A DNA stretch of 32,820 nucleotides, from NCBI GenBank assembly GCA_002403175.1, contig DHHG01000098.1:1-32820 (forward strand). Reading direction: 5' to 3'. This stretch comes from Syntrophaceae bacterium UBA4778 (GTDB taxonomy: Bacteria; Desulfobacterota; Syntrophia; Syntrophales; UBA4778). The notes under the pieces were generated by a model that saw only the letters and a list, made by a program, of their open reading frames with translations, did no database searches and was not told the origin of the DNA. Shown one piece after another: positions 17,666-27,202 of this stretch. The stretch's first letter is position 1, and the number at the start of each line of letters is the position of its first letter. A program made the position numbers and the translations under genes.

Positions 17666-19780
17666 TCAATCGAGAACGACAGGTTCCCTAAGGATCAGGT
17701 CTCTTGCCCTGGATGCAAGGGCGGCAACTTTCGGATGGCTTTCCTTAAGGGCAGCTATCTGACGCAGATTGTCCGCTGTTCTTGAGATAAGCATCACCAT
17801 ATCCCCTTCGGCCATTCCGATTTTTTCAATGATTTCGTTCCAATCCATTCCCCGTGACCAGAAATACAGGGCCGCAGCCGTCCAGAGGTGAAAATAATTA
17901 ACATTGAATCCTGAAAGTTCCAGCCTTTCAAAAAGAGGAAGGAGTGTGTTTACGATCTTATCGTAGGCAGACTTTAACCTTTTTGGAATTCTCTTTTTAT
18001 CGAGAACAATATTCTGATCACCATCATAAACGAAAAGGGCTGTGACTGCCGCAAGCAGGGCCTCGTCGTTTTCCGGAAATGCATCTTTCCTTAAGCACTC
18101 CGCAATTAAAAGCGGCTGGTCTAGCCTAAGCTGGGAAGTCCAGATTCCGTCTTCAGTCAATCTCTGATGTTCATCTACAAAGCCTTCCGATTTCAGGAAA
18201 TCCAGGTGTCTTTGGAAATCCTTCCAGAGTCTCACGCCCGCTTTTGAAACCCCATTACCTGTCTTTTTCGCCTGCCAGGCAGCCAGTGATCTCTCAAAAA
18301 TGGTTCTAATCTCTTCCGGATGATGAGAAAGGAGCAAATTCAGAACCATTGAGAAATCATTTTTGATCTGACTTGTAATTTCTTCCGGACCCGACCGTAG
18401 AAGATGGGCTACATGCTTCAAATCCATAAAGCGTCCGGGTATTGCCAGCATAAATCCGATTTTATCCAGGCCGCGCCTTCCTGATCGGCCGGTCATCTGG
18501 TGAAATTCAGTTGCGGTGAGAGGAAGAAAGTCATGACCGTTGAACTGATCGGAATTAAACAACACAATCGTTCTGGCCGGGAAATTAACACCTGCTGCTA
18601 CCGTGGAGGTTGCGAAAATGGCATCCAGTCGGCCTCTTTTCATAGTCGATTCTACGAGAAACTTCCAGGCAGGAAGCTGTCCTCCATGATGCGCGGCGAC
18701 ACGTCCGGAATAGAGATACGGGAGCTGTTTATGCGTTTTCAGATAGGGGAACCTGTCCAGCAATTCCTGCATTTCGTAATCAAAGGTGAGTTCTTCCAGA
18801 TCATTGCCTTTCCCGCATTGCTTTATTGCTGAGTCACAATCGGAACGCGATTTCAGAAAGAAGATCGCAGGAAGCAAATCGAAGGTCCGCAGTATTTCAA
18901 TGATCTGCCCATAATCCGGCTGATGATTCCGCCGGGTACGGTTTCCGTCATTCTTCATGAAACCCTCGATCTTTCCATAAAGGCGATCCTTGGAAAGATA
19001 GGGCATGATTCTTCCGGAAGGATGCAGAAATAGAGGATAGAGGGGCACCGGGCGGCTTTCCTCTCGAATGACCCTGCATTCCTTGCTGCGTATAGAACTC
19101 AGCCAGGCAGCTATCTCGTCGCTGTTTCCTATGGTGGCGGAAAGAAGAAGCAGGTTGATCCGAGGCGGAAGATAGATCATGATTTCTTCCCAGACCACTC
19201 CCCGGTCTTCATCTCCAAGGAAATGTGCTTCATCGAGGATAATCAGGTCGCAATTGAGGTTTTCCCCCTTGTGCATGGCATCATAGAGCTGATTTCTCAA
19301 GATCTCTGTTGTGCCGACAATGATAGGGGCCTCTGCATTTTCCTTGGTATCGCCTGTCAGGATTCCAACATTGTTGCTCTTGAAGGCTGTTCCGAACTCG
19401 ACCCATTTGGCATTGGTTAGCGCTTTTAACGGAGATGCATACCAGCATCGCCCTCCTTTTTCAAAAACGGTTCGGATGGCCTGCTCGGCAATCCAGGTCT
19501 TTCCCGAACCGGTCGGCGCAGTGACGAGGCAATCCGTATTCAGGATGGTTTCCAGCGCTTCCATCTGAAAGGGATCGGGTTCGAAAAAAGAGGCCGTTTC
19601 CGGTCTTCCTATTCTGGAAAAAACGCCGTTCAGAACCGGCTCTGCCTGGGGTTTTGGTTTTTCGTGATGTTTTTTCCCCGGTTTTGAGTGGAATCTTTTG
19701 CGGAATTTCTTTTTGAAGCCCTTGTTTTCGTAAGATTGAAAGGATTTTTCTGTTTTGGTTTGTTTGGATGTCTGCAACAT
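17666..19780 (-). CDS. Ski2-like DEAH-box helicase
   Basis: 704 aa. A lysine-rich, probably unstructured N-terminus (1-48) precedes a helicase core: Q72, Walker A APTGSGKT (88-95), motif II DEAH (193-196), SAT (224-226), motif V TSTVAAGVNFPA (401-412) and motif VI QMTGRSGRRG (438-447). A helical C-terminal region of ~250 residues follows. The layout resembles bacterial relatives of Ski2/Mtr4 RNA helicases, and an RNA-remodelling role is inferred from that. It stands alone, downstream of nothing obviously related. The start is the only Met before the basic tail. Confidence 0.88.
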   Translation of the reverse strand: MLQTSKQTKTEKSFQSYENKGFKKKFRKRFHSKPGKKHHEKPKPQAEPVLNGVFSRIGRPETASFFEPDPFQMEALETILNTDCLVTAPTGSGKTWIAEQAIRTVFEKGGRCWYASPLKALTNAKWVEFGTAFKSNNVGILTGDTKENAEAPIIVGTTEILRNQLYDAMHKGENLNCDLIILDEAHFLGDEDRGVVWEEIMIYLPPRINLLLLSATIGNSDEIAAWLSSIRSKECRVIREESRPVPLYPLFLHPSGRIMPYLSKDRLYGKIEGFMKNDGNRTRRNHQPDYGQIIEILRTFDLLPAIFFLKSRSDCDSAIKQCGKGNDLEELTFDYEMQELLDRFPYLKTHKQLPYLYSGRVAAHHGGQLPAWKFLVESTMKRGRLDAIFATSTVAAGVNFPARTIVLFNSDQFNGHDFLPLTATEFHQMTGRSGRRGLDKIGFMLAIPGRFMDLKHVAHLLRSGPEEITSQIKNDFSMVLNLLLSHHPEEIRTIFERSLAAWQAKKTGNGVSKAGVRLWKDFQRHLDFLKSEGFVDEHQRLTEDGIWTSQLRLDQPLLIAECLRKDAFPENDEALLAAVTALFVYDGDQNIVLDKKRIPKRLKSAYDKIVNTLLPLFERLELSGFNVNYFHLWTAAALYFWSRGMDWNEIIEKIGMAEGDMVMLISRTADNLRQIAALKESHPKVAALASRARDLILREPVVLD

Positions 19781-19888
19781 ATTAGGTCGAGACTATACCA
19801 TATCCGATTTAATGCGTAAAGGATTTAATAATAATTCCAAGTTGTTCCCGTCTGTACCCTCTCAGCGGCATGGATACAGGATTGGGCT

Positions 19889-21013
19889 TCAATCAAGCCG
19901 TTTATGGAATCTCTTGACGGCTCCTGCAAATACAACAATTCCCATGATGGTCAGTAATAGATACTGGGGCCAGAGTACATTCAGGCCTACGCCTTTCAAA
20001 AAGATTCCCCGAATAATGATCAGAAAGTACATGAGCGGGTTAAGGTAAGTAATCCACTGAATGAGAAGGGGCATATTGATAATAGGAAATACGAAGCCGC
20101 TGAACATGAAAAAGGGCAAAGCAAAGAAAAAGGTTGTCATCATGGCCTGTTGCTGGGTATGGGAGATGGTCGATATGAAAAGTCCGATTCCCATTGTGCT
20201 TAATAGGAAAAGGCAGGATGCCAACGTCAGAAGCAAAATACTTCCATTCAGAGGTACATCGAACCAGTAAATTGCGAATATTGTGATTGCAGCCATCTGC
20301 ACCATGGATATGATCGTATAAGGAATGGTTTTTCCCAATATCAGATCGGCCGGTTTCATAGGGGTTACGATCAACTGTTCCATGGTTCCCGACTCACGCT
20401 CCTTGATGATGGCCATGGAAGTGAAGAGAAGTGAGATAAGCATGATCATAAAAGCGACAATTCCCGGTACATAAAAGTTTTTACTGTCCAGGTTGGGATT
20501 AAACCAAGTTCTGATGCGCCCATCGATTTTCCCATAATCCAATTTTTCCGGCCGCATTTCCATGAGTAACTCCGTATTGAGCTTTTCGATTATCTGAACA
20601 GCATAGGAAATCCTAACCGCAGCCATGTTGCTTAAAGAGCCGTCTGCGATGATCTGAAGCGCCGCTGTCTGACCGCTCCTGATCTTTTGACTGAAATCAG
20701 GGGGAACCTTGACTGCCAGATCGATTTCGCCTCTGATAAGCAGCTGTTCCAGATCCTGCTGCATCAGCGCGATTTTTTTAATTTTAAATGTGGTATTTGC
20801 ATTGAAGCCGTCGAAGAGCATCCTGCTCTCGCGCGTATGGGCCTGATCAAGAAAACCGACGCGCACATCCCGGACATCCGTGGTTACAACGTATCCGAAG
20901 ATGAGCAATTGTAGAACAGGCATGATGACCAGAATGGGCCGGACCTTTTTATCCCTGAAGAGTTGAATGAATTCCTTACGGACCAGTTCACGGATTCGGA
21001 GCCAATTGGGCAT
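19889..21013 (-). CDS. ABC-2 type exporter permease (YbhR-like)
   Basis: 374 aa starting with ATG at 21,013, which overlaps the stop of the upstream permease by one base (TGATG). A reading that begins 28 codons earlier is an extension into that gene. It has one N-terminal membrane helix (R-P-I-L-V-I-M-P-V-L), a large periplasmic domain (about 45-170) and five further hydrophobic segments in the C-terminal half, with the E-R-E-S-G-T-M-E-Q-L motif of this family. It is the last gene of the five-gene exporter operon and pairs with the other permease. Confidence 0.9.
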   Translation of the reverse strand: MPNWLRIRELVRKEFIQLFRDKKVRPILVIMPVLQLLIFGYVVTTDVRDVRVGFLDQAHTRESRMLFDGFNANTTFKIKKIALMQQDLEQLLIRGEIDLAVKVPPDFSQKIRSGQTAALQIIADGSLSNMAAVRISYAVQIIEKLNTELLMEMRPEKLDYGKIDGRIRTWFNPNLDSKNFYVPGIVAFMIMLISLLFTSMAIIKERESGTMEQLIVTPMKPADLILGKTIPYTIISMVQMAAITIFAIYWFDVPLNGSILLLTLASCLFLLSTMGIGLFISTISHTQQQAMMTTFFFALPFFMFSGFVFPIINMPLLIQWITYLNPLMYFLIIIRGIFLKGVGLNVLWPQYLLLTIMGIVVFAGAVKRFHKRLD

Positions 21014-22146
21014 CACATACCGCCTTTCTTGAGTAGCAGAGCCGTCAAGGTGCTCAGGGATATAAACATCAGGAATAAAGCCATAAAGCTGGGCCAAAGG
21101 TATTCGAGGCCGATCCCTTGCAGAAACAATCCTTTCAGGATTTTAATATAATATGTAGCAGGGATTACATAGCTGATCGCCTGCAGGGCCTTCGGCATGT
21201 TTTGAACGGGAAAAACAAAATTCGACAGGAGCAAAGAGGGTAGATACGTAACGAGGATGGCCGTCTGATTGGAAACGAGCTGTGATTTGGTGGCTATGGA
21301 AATCATCAATCCCAGGCTGAGTGCAACCAGGAGGTAGAGAGAAGATGCCAGAACCATCAGCCAATAACTCGACTTGATAATAATTCCGAAGAGAACCTGG
21401 CCCATCAGAACTGAGATCAGAACATCCGTAAGACCGATGATGAAATAAGGAATGGCTTTGCCCAGAAGCAATTCCGTTCCCTTGATCGGAAGAGACAAAA
21501 GGGTTTCCATGGTTCCATTCTCGTATTCACGTGCAATGACCAGAGAGGTCAATATTGCGCCGACGATCATAATGATTACGGCTATGACTCCGGGCACAAT
21601 GAAATTTCTGCTTTCCAGATCCTCATTAAACCAGACCCGGATCCGCCCCTCCACAGGGGGCTTTATCCGTTCGATTCCCATCCTGTCCAGGAATTGCTGT
21701 AGACTTTTGCGGTTATAGGTTTCTATAAACCCTCTCATATAACTTTGAGAAATACCCGCAAAGTTCGGGTCGCTTCCGTCAAAAAGGACCTGAATCGGCG
21801 CATCCCGGTCTGCATGAAGGTCCTGCGACCAGCGAGGGGGAATGATAATGACCATGACCGCCTTTCCGTGGTCAAGATATTCGGTTACCTCCCTGTCACT
21901 GTGCAGGTGCGCGACAATTTCGAAGTAGGCGGAAGAATCCAGCTCGCGTATCAGATCCCGGCTGAATTCTGTCTGATCATAGTTGAGCACTGCGGTCCGG
22001 ATATCGTTCACATCCAGGCTAAGGGCGTAGCCGAAAAGAAGTAAAAGCAATGCCGGAATAATAAACGCAAGGCACAGGCTTCTGTAATCGCGAATCAGGT
22101 GAAGATACTCTTTCCGGGTGATTGCTTTGAGATTGCCCAGTTTCAT
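21013..22146 (-). CDS. ABC-2 type exporter permease (YbhS-like)
   Basis: 377 aa with the same plan as its downstream partner: an N-terminal membrane helix (C-L-A-F-I-I-P-A-L-L-L-L-L-F), a periplasmic domain, the R-E-Y-E-N-G-T-M-E-T-L motif near residue 210, then several membrane helices. It lies 49 bp after the second ATPase gene and overlaps the next permease by one base. The two permeases are paralogous and should form the heterodimeric channel of a YbhGFSR/RbbA-type drug or lipid exporter. The substrate is unknown. Confidence 0.9.
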   Translation of the reverse strand: MKLGNLKAITRKEYLHLIRDYRSLCLAFIIPALLLLLFGYALSLDVNDIRTAVLNYDQTEFSRDLIRELDSSAYFEIVAHLHSDREVTEYLDHGKAVMVIIIPPRWSQDLHADRDAPIQVLFDGSDPNFAGISQSYMRGFIETYNRKSLQQFLDRMGIERIKPPVEGRIRVWFNEDLESRNFIVPGVIAVIIMIVGAILTSLVIAREYENGTMETLLSLPIKGTELLLGKAIPYFIIGLTDVLISVLMGQVLFGIIIKSSYWLMVLASSLYLLVALSLGLMISIATKSQLVSNQTAILVTYLPSLLLSNFVFPVQNMPKALQAISYVIPATYYIKILKGLFLQGIGLEYLWPSFMALFLMFISLSTLTALLLKKGGM

Positions 22147-22195
22147 TTCAATTACGGATCCTTCCGGGTACTGTGATTACGCGAGGACAGGATTT

Positions 22196-22960
22196 TCATA
22201 ATTGCTGATCATTCAATTTGGACATGATCCTGATAAAAACATCATTCAAACCTGCGTCGGGGCGATCCGGAAAGGTCTCATGGATAATCTCATCCGGCTT
22301 TCCCATTAAAACGATCTTCCCTTCATTGATCAGAACGATTCTATCGCAATGATAAGCCTCATCCATATAGTGGGTTGTAACGAAAACGGTTACTCCGTTT
22401 GCTGCAAGGTGATGAATAAATTCCCAGAAGTGACGACGCGTAATCGGGTCTACTCCCGAAGTCGGCTCATCGAGGAAAAGCAGTTCAGGGCGGTGCAATA
22501 GCGCGCAACCGAGGGCAAGCCGCTGGCGCCAGCCGGGAGGTAGTTCCCGGGTTAATCTATTGCGACACTCCTGAAGGCGAGTCAGTTCGAGAATCGATTC
22601 AATCCGATCCCGCCATTCCTTATAGGGGACATTGTAAATACCCAAATAAAATCGGAGATTCTCAAAAGGTGTCAGATCCTCATAAAGAGAGAATTTCTGG
22701 GACATGTACCCGATCATACCCTTAATGGTTTCAGACTCTGTGAAAATATCGCGTCCGGCGACTTGCCCGGATCCGGATGTCGGAGCCAGGATTCCGCAGA
22801 GCATGCGGATGGTCGTCGATTTGCCGGAACCGTTCGGTCCCAGAAACCCGAATATCTCGCCGCGCCTTACACGAAAGGATATCTGATCCACTGCCGTAAA
22901 GGATCCGAATTTTTTGACAAGATCCTGGACAATTACGATGTCAGATGTTGAATCGATCAT
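22196..22960 (-). CDS. ABC exporter ATPase, second half of a YbhF-type pair
   Basis: 254 aa with Walker A GPNGSGKST, Q-loop Y-M-S-Q-K-F-S-L-Y, Walker B L-L-F-L-D-E-P-T-S-G-V-D-P and H-loop T-T-H-Y. The signature motif is unusual, L-P-P-G-W-R-Q instead of LSGGxxQ, as in the second nucleotide-binding domain of YbhF/RbbA-like proteins. The gene overlaps the end of the first ATPase gene by 20 bp. Together they equal one YbhF chain split into two genes. It energises export through the two downstream permeases. Confidence 0.9.
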   Translation of the reverse strand: MIDSTSDIVIVQDLVKKFGSFTAVDQISFRVRRGEIFGFLGPNGSGKSTTIRMLCGILAPTSGSGQVAGRDIFTESETIKGMIGYMSQKFSLYEDLTPFENLRFYLGIYNVPYKEWRDRIESILELTRLQECRNRLTRELPPGWRQRLALGCALLHRPELLFLDEPTSGVDPITRRHFWEFIHHLAANGVTVFVTTHYMDEAYHCDRIVLINEGKIVLMGKPDEIIHETFPDRPDAGLNDVFIRIMSKLNDQQL

Positions 22961-23750
22961 GGGTGAGTTCTTTATCGACCTCCTGAATCCGTTGGATGAT
23001 CGCTTCCTCCAGGCTCGTGTAATTCAGTCGGATTTCTGAGGGCGCTCCTTCAACCAGAATACGGGAGCGATGCATCAAGGCAAGGCGATCGCATTTGTCA
23101 CCCTCGTCCAGGTAGGCTGTGGAGATCAGAATGGAAATGCCTGCCCGTTTCATCTCCAACAGCATCTCCCAAAATTCCTGCCTGGATACCGGATCAACGC
23201 CGTTTGTGGGTTCATCCAGAATCAGCAGGCGAGGCTGATGGACGAGGACGCAGGCCAGCGCAAGTTTCTGTTTCATGCCGCCGGAGAGGTTTCCCGCAAG
23301 CCGATCCTGGTAGGGCATCAGGTTTGAAAATCCGAGATACCGCGCTTGACGCTTTCGGCGCTCGTCTCCGCTGATTCCAAATATGTCCATAAAAAAATCC
23401 AGATTTTCCATGACGGTGAGGTCCTGATAAAGACCGAATCGCTGCGGCATATATCCGATCATCGGTTTCACCGCATTTTTGTGAGTGACTACATCCAGAC
23501 CGCTGATCAGAATTTTCCCTGAACCCGGCCTGATCATGGTGGCGGCCATTCGAAGAAATGTGGATTTCCCCGCTCCATCCGATCCGACCAATCCGAAAAT
23601 CGTCCCCTGCAAAACCTTGAGGGAGACGTTATCGACTGCTTGAAATTTTCCATACCACGCTGATACATTTTCCGCTTGCAGGACCGGCAATTCGGAAAAC
23701 TCGGCAACGGGTCGATCAGGATGCACGGAGTTCTCAGTATAGCCAGGCAT
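22941..23750 (-). CDS. ABC exporter ATPase, first half of a YbhF-type pair
   Basis: 269 aa with Walker A GSDGAGKST, Q-loop Y-M-P-Q-R-F-G-L-Y, the canonical signature L-S-G-G-M-K-Q and Walker B L-L-I-L-D-E-P-T-N-G-V-D-P. A histidine at the usual H-loop position is not obvious (I-S-T-A-Y). It overlaps the membrane-fusion gene by 17 bp and the second ATPase gene by 20 bp, consistent with translational coupling. In E. coli YbhF these two domains are fused. Confidence 0.9.
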   Translation of the reverse strand: MPGYTENSVHPDRPVAEFSELPVLQAENVSAWYGKFQAVDNVSLKVLQGTIFGLVGSDGAGKSTFLRMAATMIRPGSGKILISGLDVVTHKNAVKPMIGYMPQRFGLYQDLTVMENLDFFMDIFGISGDERRKRQARYLGFSNLMPYQDRLAGNLSGGMKQKLALACVLVHQPRLLILDEPTNGVDPVSRQEFWEMLLEMKRAGISILISTAYLDEGDKCDRLALMHRSRILVEGAPSEIRLNYTSLEEAIIQRIQEVDKELTHDRFNI

Positions 23751-24744
23751 CAGCGGGCATCCCTGATTTCAATTCGTGATTAGGATTGGGTATGCTTACT
23801 TTGACGAGATAGACGAGTTTTACCCTCTCTTTATGGGTCTGGATGATTTTGGGTGTGAATTCCCCTTCGGGAGAAATGAAAGATACCTTTCCCGTATAGA
23901 CCTTATCAGGAAAGGTATCCGTTCTGACTTCTACTTTCTGAGCGGGTTTGATTTTGCCGAGCTCCGTCTCACCCACAAATATCTTCAGGTCGACAGTTGA
24001 AAGATCGGAGAGGGTGAATGCCTGCCGAGTCGGTGTGATCACTTCACCGGGCTCTATGCTTCGAACGGTTATGATCCCCTGGTACGGTGCCGTCAGTGTG
24101 CTGTATTTTAAATGGAGGGATGCCTGATCAACAGCGGCCTTAGCTGCTCTGATCTGGGCTCGTCCGGCCTCGACTTCTTTTTCTAAAGAACGAATCTTAC
24201 TCAGGTTGCTTTTTGCCTGTCTCAGTGTAGCTTCGGCTTCCGCATTTCCTGCAAAGGCCGTATCGTATCTGAGCGTCATCCTCTCATTCTCTTTGGCCGA
24301 TATGACCCCTTTCCGGAAGAGTTGTCCGTATCGGTCCCTATCCCTGGCGGCATCTTCGAGGGTGGCGGAAGCGGCTTTCAATCCTGCCTCGGCCTTGGCG
24401 ACATCTGCCGGCAACGTTTTCCTCAAGACAGATAAATTGCTCTGCAGCTGCTCAACTTGTTGAGTAGCCCGTTCAAATTCAGCATTAGCGATTTCCAATC
24501 GGGCCTTGTATTCATCTGAATCCAGTTCCGCCAGGACCTGGCCTTTTTCAATTGCCTGCCCTTCCCTGACATGGACTGCGGATACTTTCCCGCTTACCTG
24601 AAAGGCCAGTTCCGAATTTGTGGACTCGATAGTTCCGGAATAGAACAATCCCGTTTGATTTTCTTGCCTTTGTCCGAAATAGATGACGATACAAGCTATT
24701 ATTAGAAAAAGTATGAAAACAGCCGCAATGATCTTTTTTTTCAA
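23734..24744 (-). CDS. HlyD-family membrane-fusion protein (YbhG-like)
   Basis: 336 aa. One N-terminal membrane anchor (about 5-24) is followed by a biotinyl-lipoyl-like half-motif (G-K-V-S-A-V-H-V-R-E-G-Q), an alpha-helical hairpin rich in A, E, R and K (about 75-205), the second half-motif (A-P-Y-Q-G-I-I-T-V-R) and a beta-barrel domain. It starts with TTG behind ggagg. It is the first gene of the five-gene minus-strand operon and should connect the inner-membrane exporter to an outer-membrane channel; no TolC-type gene is in the window. Confidence 0.9.
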   Translation of the reverse strand: MKKKIIAAVFILFLIIACIVIYFGQRQENQTGLFYSGTIESTNSELAFQVSGKVSAVHVREGQAIEKGQVLAELDSDEYKARLEIANAEFERATQQVEQLQSNLSVLRKTLPADVAKAEAGLKAASATLEDAARDRDRYGQLFRKGVISAKENERMTLRYDTAFAGNAEAEATLRQAKSNLSKIRSLEKEVEAGRAQIRAAKAAVDQASLHLKYSTLTAPYQGIITVRSIEPGEVITPTRQAFTLSDLSTVDLKIFVGETELGKIKPAQKVEVRTDTFPDKVYTGKVSFISPEGEFTPKIIQTHKERVKLVYLVKVSIPNPNHELKSGMPADAWLY

Positions 24745-24899
24745 GATGTCCTCCGCTACCGCATTCAGTTCAGCTTGCCTCGCTACGATTCAAATTACCG
24801 GTGATGAATATCTGTTTTTTTAGCAGAAAACCTTATAATATGAAATAGAAGATAAATGATGATAATGAGGTGAAGCACGATCCCCCATTTCAAGGAGCA

Positions 24900-25337
24900 A
24901 TGATGCAGAAGGAAAAGATTTTTGAAGCGATTAAAAGAAGAGTGGAGCAGGAAAACTTTGCCAGGAAACTCGATTTGGAGTTGCTCAAAATCGGCACGGG
25001 TTTTTCAATTGTGAAGATGAAATTTACATCTGAGATAGAAAATATCTTTGGAATGGCGCATGGCGGGGCCATCGTTTCTCTGATTGATGAGGCTTTTGAG
25101 ATTGCGTCCAATTCTCATGGCACAATGGCTGTGGCTCTCGGCGTCAACGTGCAATTTATCCGGGCTGCTTCAAGCGGGGATGAACTTTATGCAGAGGCAA
25201 AAGAAGTGAGTTCTTCATCGAGAATCGCCCATTATGATATTAGAGTTACCAATCAGAATGAGAATCTGATCGCTACCTGTAAGGCGACAGCCTATCGGAA
25301 AAGTGAAAGGCTTCCTTTTTTAATACGAGAGCAGTAG
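24900..25337 (+). CDS. PaaI-like hotdog-fold thioesterase
   Basis: 145 aa with the PaaI/YbdB-type motif H-G-G-A-I-V-S-L-I-D-E-A-F (54-66) and downstream V-N-V-Q-F-I-R-A-A. aaggag lies directly before two adjacent ATG codons (24,900 and 24,903), so the 10-residue upstream extension from GTG 24,870 is unlikely. It probably hydrolyses acyl- or aryl-CoA thioesters. It converges with the Nudix gene, with only 12 bp between them. It is transcribed away from the exporter operon. Confidence 0.88.
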   Translation: MMQKEKIFEAIKRRVEQENFARKLDLELLKIGTGFSIVKMKFTSEIENIFGMAHGGAIVSLIDEAFEIASNSHGTMAVALGVNVQFIRAASSGDELYAEAKEVSSSSRIAHYDIRVTNQNENLIATCKATAYRKSERLPFLIREQ

Positions 25338-25349
25338 TATCCGGCAATT

Positions 25350-25784
25350 CTATTCAAGTAGTTCATGCCCGATTTTTTTCAAGAGATCCAGCGTGTGGAT
25401 CGACATGTCCAGCGATTTGATTTCACTCAGGGTAAACCAGCCTGCAGCGCCGGCGTCATCAGCGGAACTGATCTCTCCGGAAACATATTCGGCCCTTAGA
25501 TCGACGATCACATAATGATAGAGAACTCTTCCCTGCTGGTCCCTCTGAATGACATCAAAGGTATATTCGGGGTTGCCGGGTTTAATGGTAATCCCGGTTT
25601 CTTCCCTGGTCTCGCGTTTGGCTGCTTCTGCAAGCGTTTCTCCAAGTTCTATCATACCTCCGGGAACTGCCCAATGACCCCGACCGGGAAGTCTTTTTCG
25701 CTTTACGAGAAGAATTCTGCCATTTTTTATTACAATGGCGCCGACGCCCGCGAAAGGACGATCGGGGTATTCGCGCTGTGGCAT
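25350..25784 (-). CDS. Nudix hydrolase
   Basis: 144 aa with a complete Nudix box (43-65: G-x5-E-x7-R-E-x2-E-E-x-G). The K-R-K-R-L-P-G-R-G-H-W-A-V-P-G-G phrase before the box is typical of ADP-ribose or nucleoside-diphosphate-linked hydrolases. The exact substrate cannot be read from the sequence. It is 26 bp downstream of the NRDE gene on the same strand. Confidence 0.9.
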   Translation of the reverse strand: MPQREYPDRPFAGVGAIVIKNGRILLVKRKRLPGRGHWAVPGGMIELGETLAEAAKRETREETGITIKPGNPEYTFDVIQRDQQGRVLYHYVIVDLRAEYVSGEISSADDAGAAGWFTLSEIKSLDMSIHTLDLLKKIGHELLE

Positions 25785-25810
25785 GATTTCACCTCGATTT
25801 GCTCAGGCGA

Positions 25811-26593
25811 TCACGCAGGATTTGATTCCTTAATCCTGAATTCGAAATACCTTTCATCCATTGAATTCTGATGTGAATTGTATGTCCTTTCCCTAAAGTC
25901 GACGTGGTTCTCACGGTCGATCAACACAACCATTGATGACCTTGTTCCGTAGATATTGCTGGAAATAAAAATGGTAGACAGGAGCCTTTCGCATTGGATC
26001 CCTATGCCTGTATCAGGGAGCTGACTATCATCCGGCTGAATCCGATCGGAAAGAAGAGAAAATACATTTTCCGGGTTTATTTTGGTTCCGGTTTTCAATA
26101 ATTCGGAAAGCGCCTTTTTCCCCCGTTTTACCTTGGGCCAGGGGGTATCCAGCAGATGGTTGCTGATTCCGTACAGTCCTGGACTCAATTTTTTTAGAGT
26201 TCGGGTAAAGCTTGAAAAATAATAAATTCCGCTTGGATTTCCCATTAATAAATTGAATCCGTTATAGCTGTCGAGAACCTTTCCCAGAGATTCAACATAT
26301 TGGCGGGGGGATCGGTCCTTCATCAAAAAACGATTGACAAGCAAGCCCCGGGACAACGCATTGATTTTGAAATTTGCCGGATCGCGAAAATTGGTTACGG
26401 CCGCCCATTGCCCCTTTTTGGTTAAACCGAGCCAGGTTCCTCCCGCCTTGTTATCCTTTCCGGCCAGCAGGTCGGGATGCTCTGTCCAGAATGAAGCGGG
26501 TTCGGTTGACCTGTCGTAGTATTCGTCCCGGTTTGCGGCGATAACAAGCCGATAAATCGGATGCATCTCGTAGGAAAAAAGAATAAGGCACAT
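25811..26593 (-). CDS. NRDE/TANGO2-family protein
   Basis: 260 aa. It begins M-C-L-I-L with the conserved Cys2 and contains the family-defining A-A-N-R-D-E-Y-Y-D-R and the later G-G-T-W-L-G-L-T-K-K-G. Cys2 suggests an N-terminal nucleophile fold. TANGO2 relatives have been linked to heme handling and membrane traffic, but the bacterial role is not settled. It lies just after the lipoprotein gene and before the Nudix gene. Confidence 0.88.
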   Translation of the reverse strand: MCLILFSYEMHPIYRLVIAANRDEYYDRSTEPASFWTEHPDLLAGKDNKAGGTWLGLTKKGQWAAVTNFRDPANFKINALSRGLLVNRFLMKDRSPRQYVESLGKVLDSYNGFNLLMGNPSGIYYFSSFTRTLKKLSPGLYGISNHLLDTPWPKVKRGKKALSELLKTGTKINPENVFSLLSDRIQPDDSQLPDTGIGIQCERLLSTIFISSNIYGTRSSMVVLIDRENHVDFRERTYNSHQNSMDERYFEFRIKESNPA

Positions 26594-26610
26594 AGGTTGT
26601 TCTGTTCCTA

Positions 26611-27159
26611 TTAATGAAATATAGCTCCTCCTCCGATTCCGAAATGATCCGGAAATCTTGAGGTGTCGTCAAAGAGGTGATAGGTATCCTGCGGCGGCGT
26701 ATCAATTCCTATCTCTCTTTCATTGCCGTATCTGACACGGGACACTGCAGCGGCTTCCAAAACGGAATACCAGATGCCTACTTTTTGTCCCTGACGATCC
26801 AATATGTAAAATCCGTGCAGAGGTTGTCTGGATTCGAGACCCTTGATCTGCATGGAATCCACCCAGTCCTTCAATTTAGCCTGCGTCAGGTCTATTCTTT
26901 TCCATAGCTTGTTCGTAAGCACGTAATTTTTATCAAGGCCCAGAATAGCATTAGGATAAGCATCGGAACCGCTATAATAGTAATTATACCCTGGTCTGAT
27001 CCTATATTCTCCGAACTCGTCGGAAACATCCTGGCTCGCAACAAGAGCGCCGTTTCCATAAGCCGTTGCACCCACGCCCGCCCCGATTCCTGTACATGCA
27101 CTCACCAGGGTTAGTAAGGATAACACTGCCAGTATTCCTCCGGAGAAGTACCCCTTCAT
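26611..27159 (-). CDS. Lipoprotein, 182 aa, unknown function
   Basis: Start 27,159 follows aaaggagg by 6 bp and gives a short signal with lipobox L-V-S-A-C (C22); an upstream in-frame Met would add 36 residues with no signal. The mature protein has a glycine-rich start (G-I-G-A-G-V-G-A), then a tyrosine-rich stretch, and ends with P-D-H-F-G-I-G-G-G. The middle holds a DUF3568-like A-x-x-D-V-S pattern, but I am not sure of any family. Probably anchored in the outer membrane. Confidence 0.75.
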   Translation of the reverse strand: MKGYFSGGILAVLSLLTLVSACTGIGAGVGATAYGNGALVASQDVSDEFGEYRIRPGYNYYYSGSDAYPNAILGLDKNYVLTNKLWKRIDLTQAKLKDWVDSMQIKGLESRQPLHGFYILDRQGQKVGIWYSVLEAAAVSRVRYGNEREIGIDTPPQDTYHLFDDTSRFPDHFGIGGGAIFH

Positions 27160-27202
27160 GTCCATCCTCCTTTTATTTTTTGCTTCAGAATGGTTACATG
27201 AT

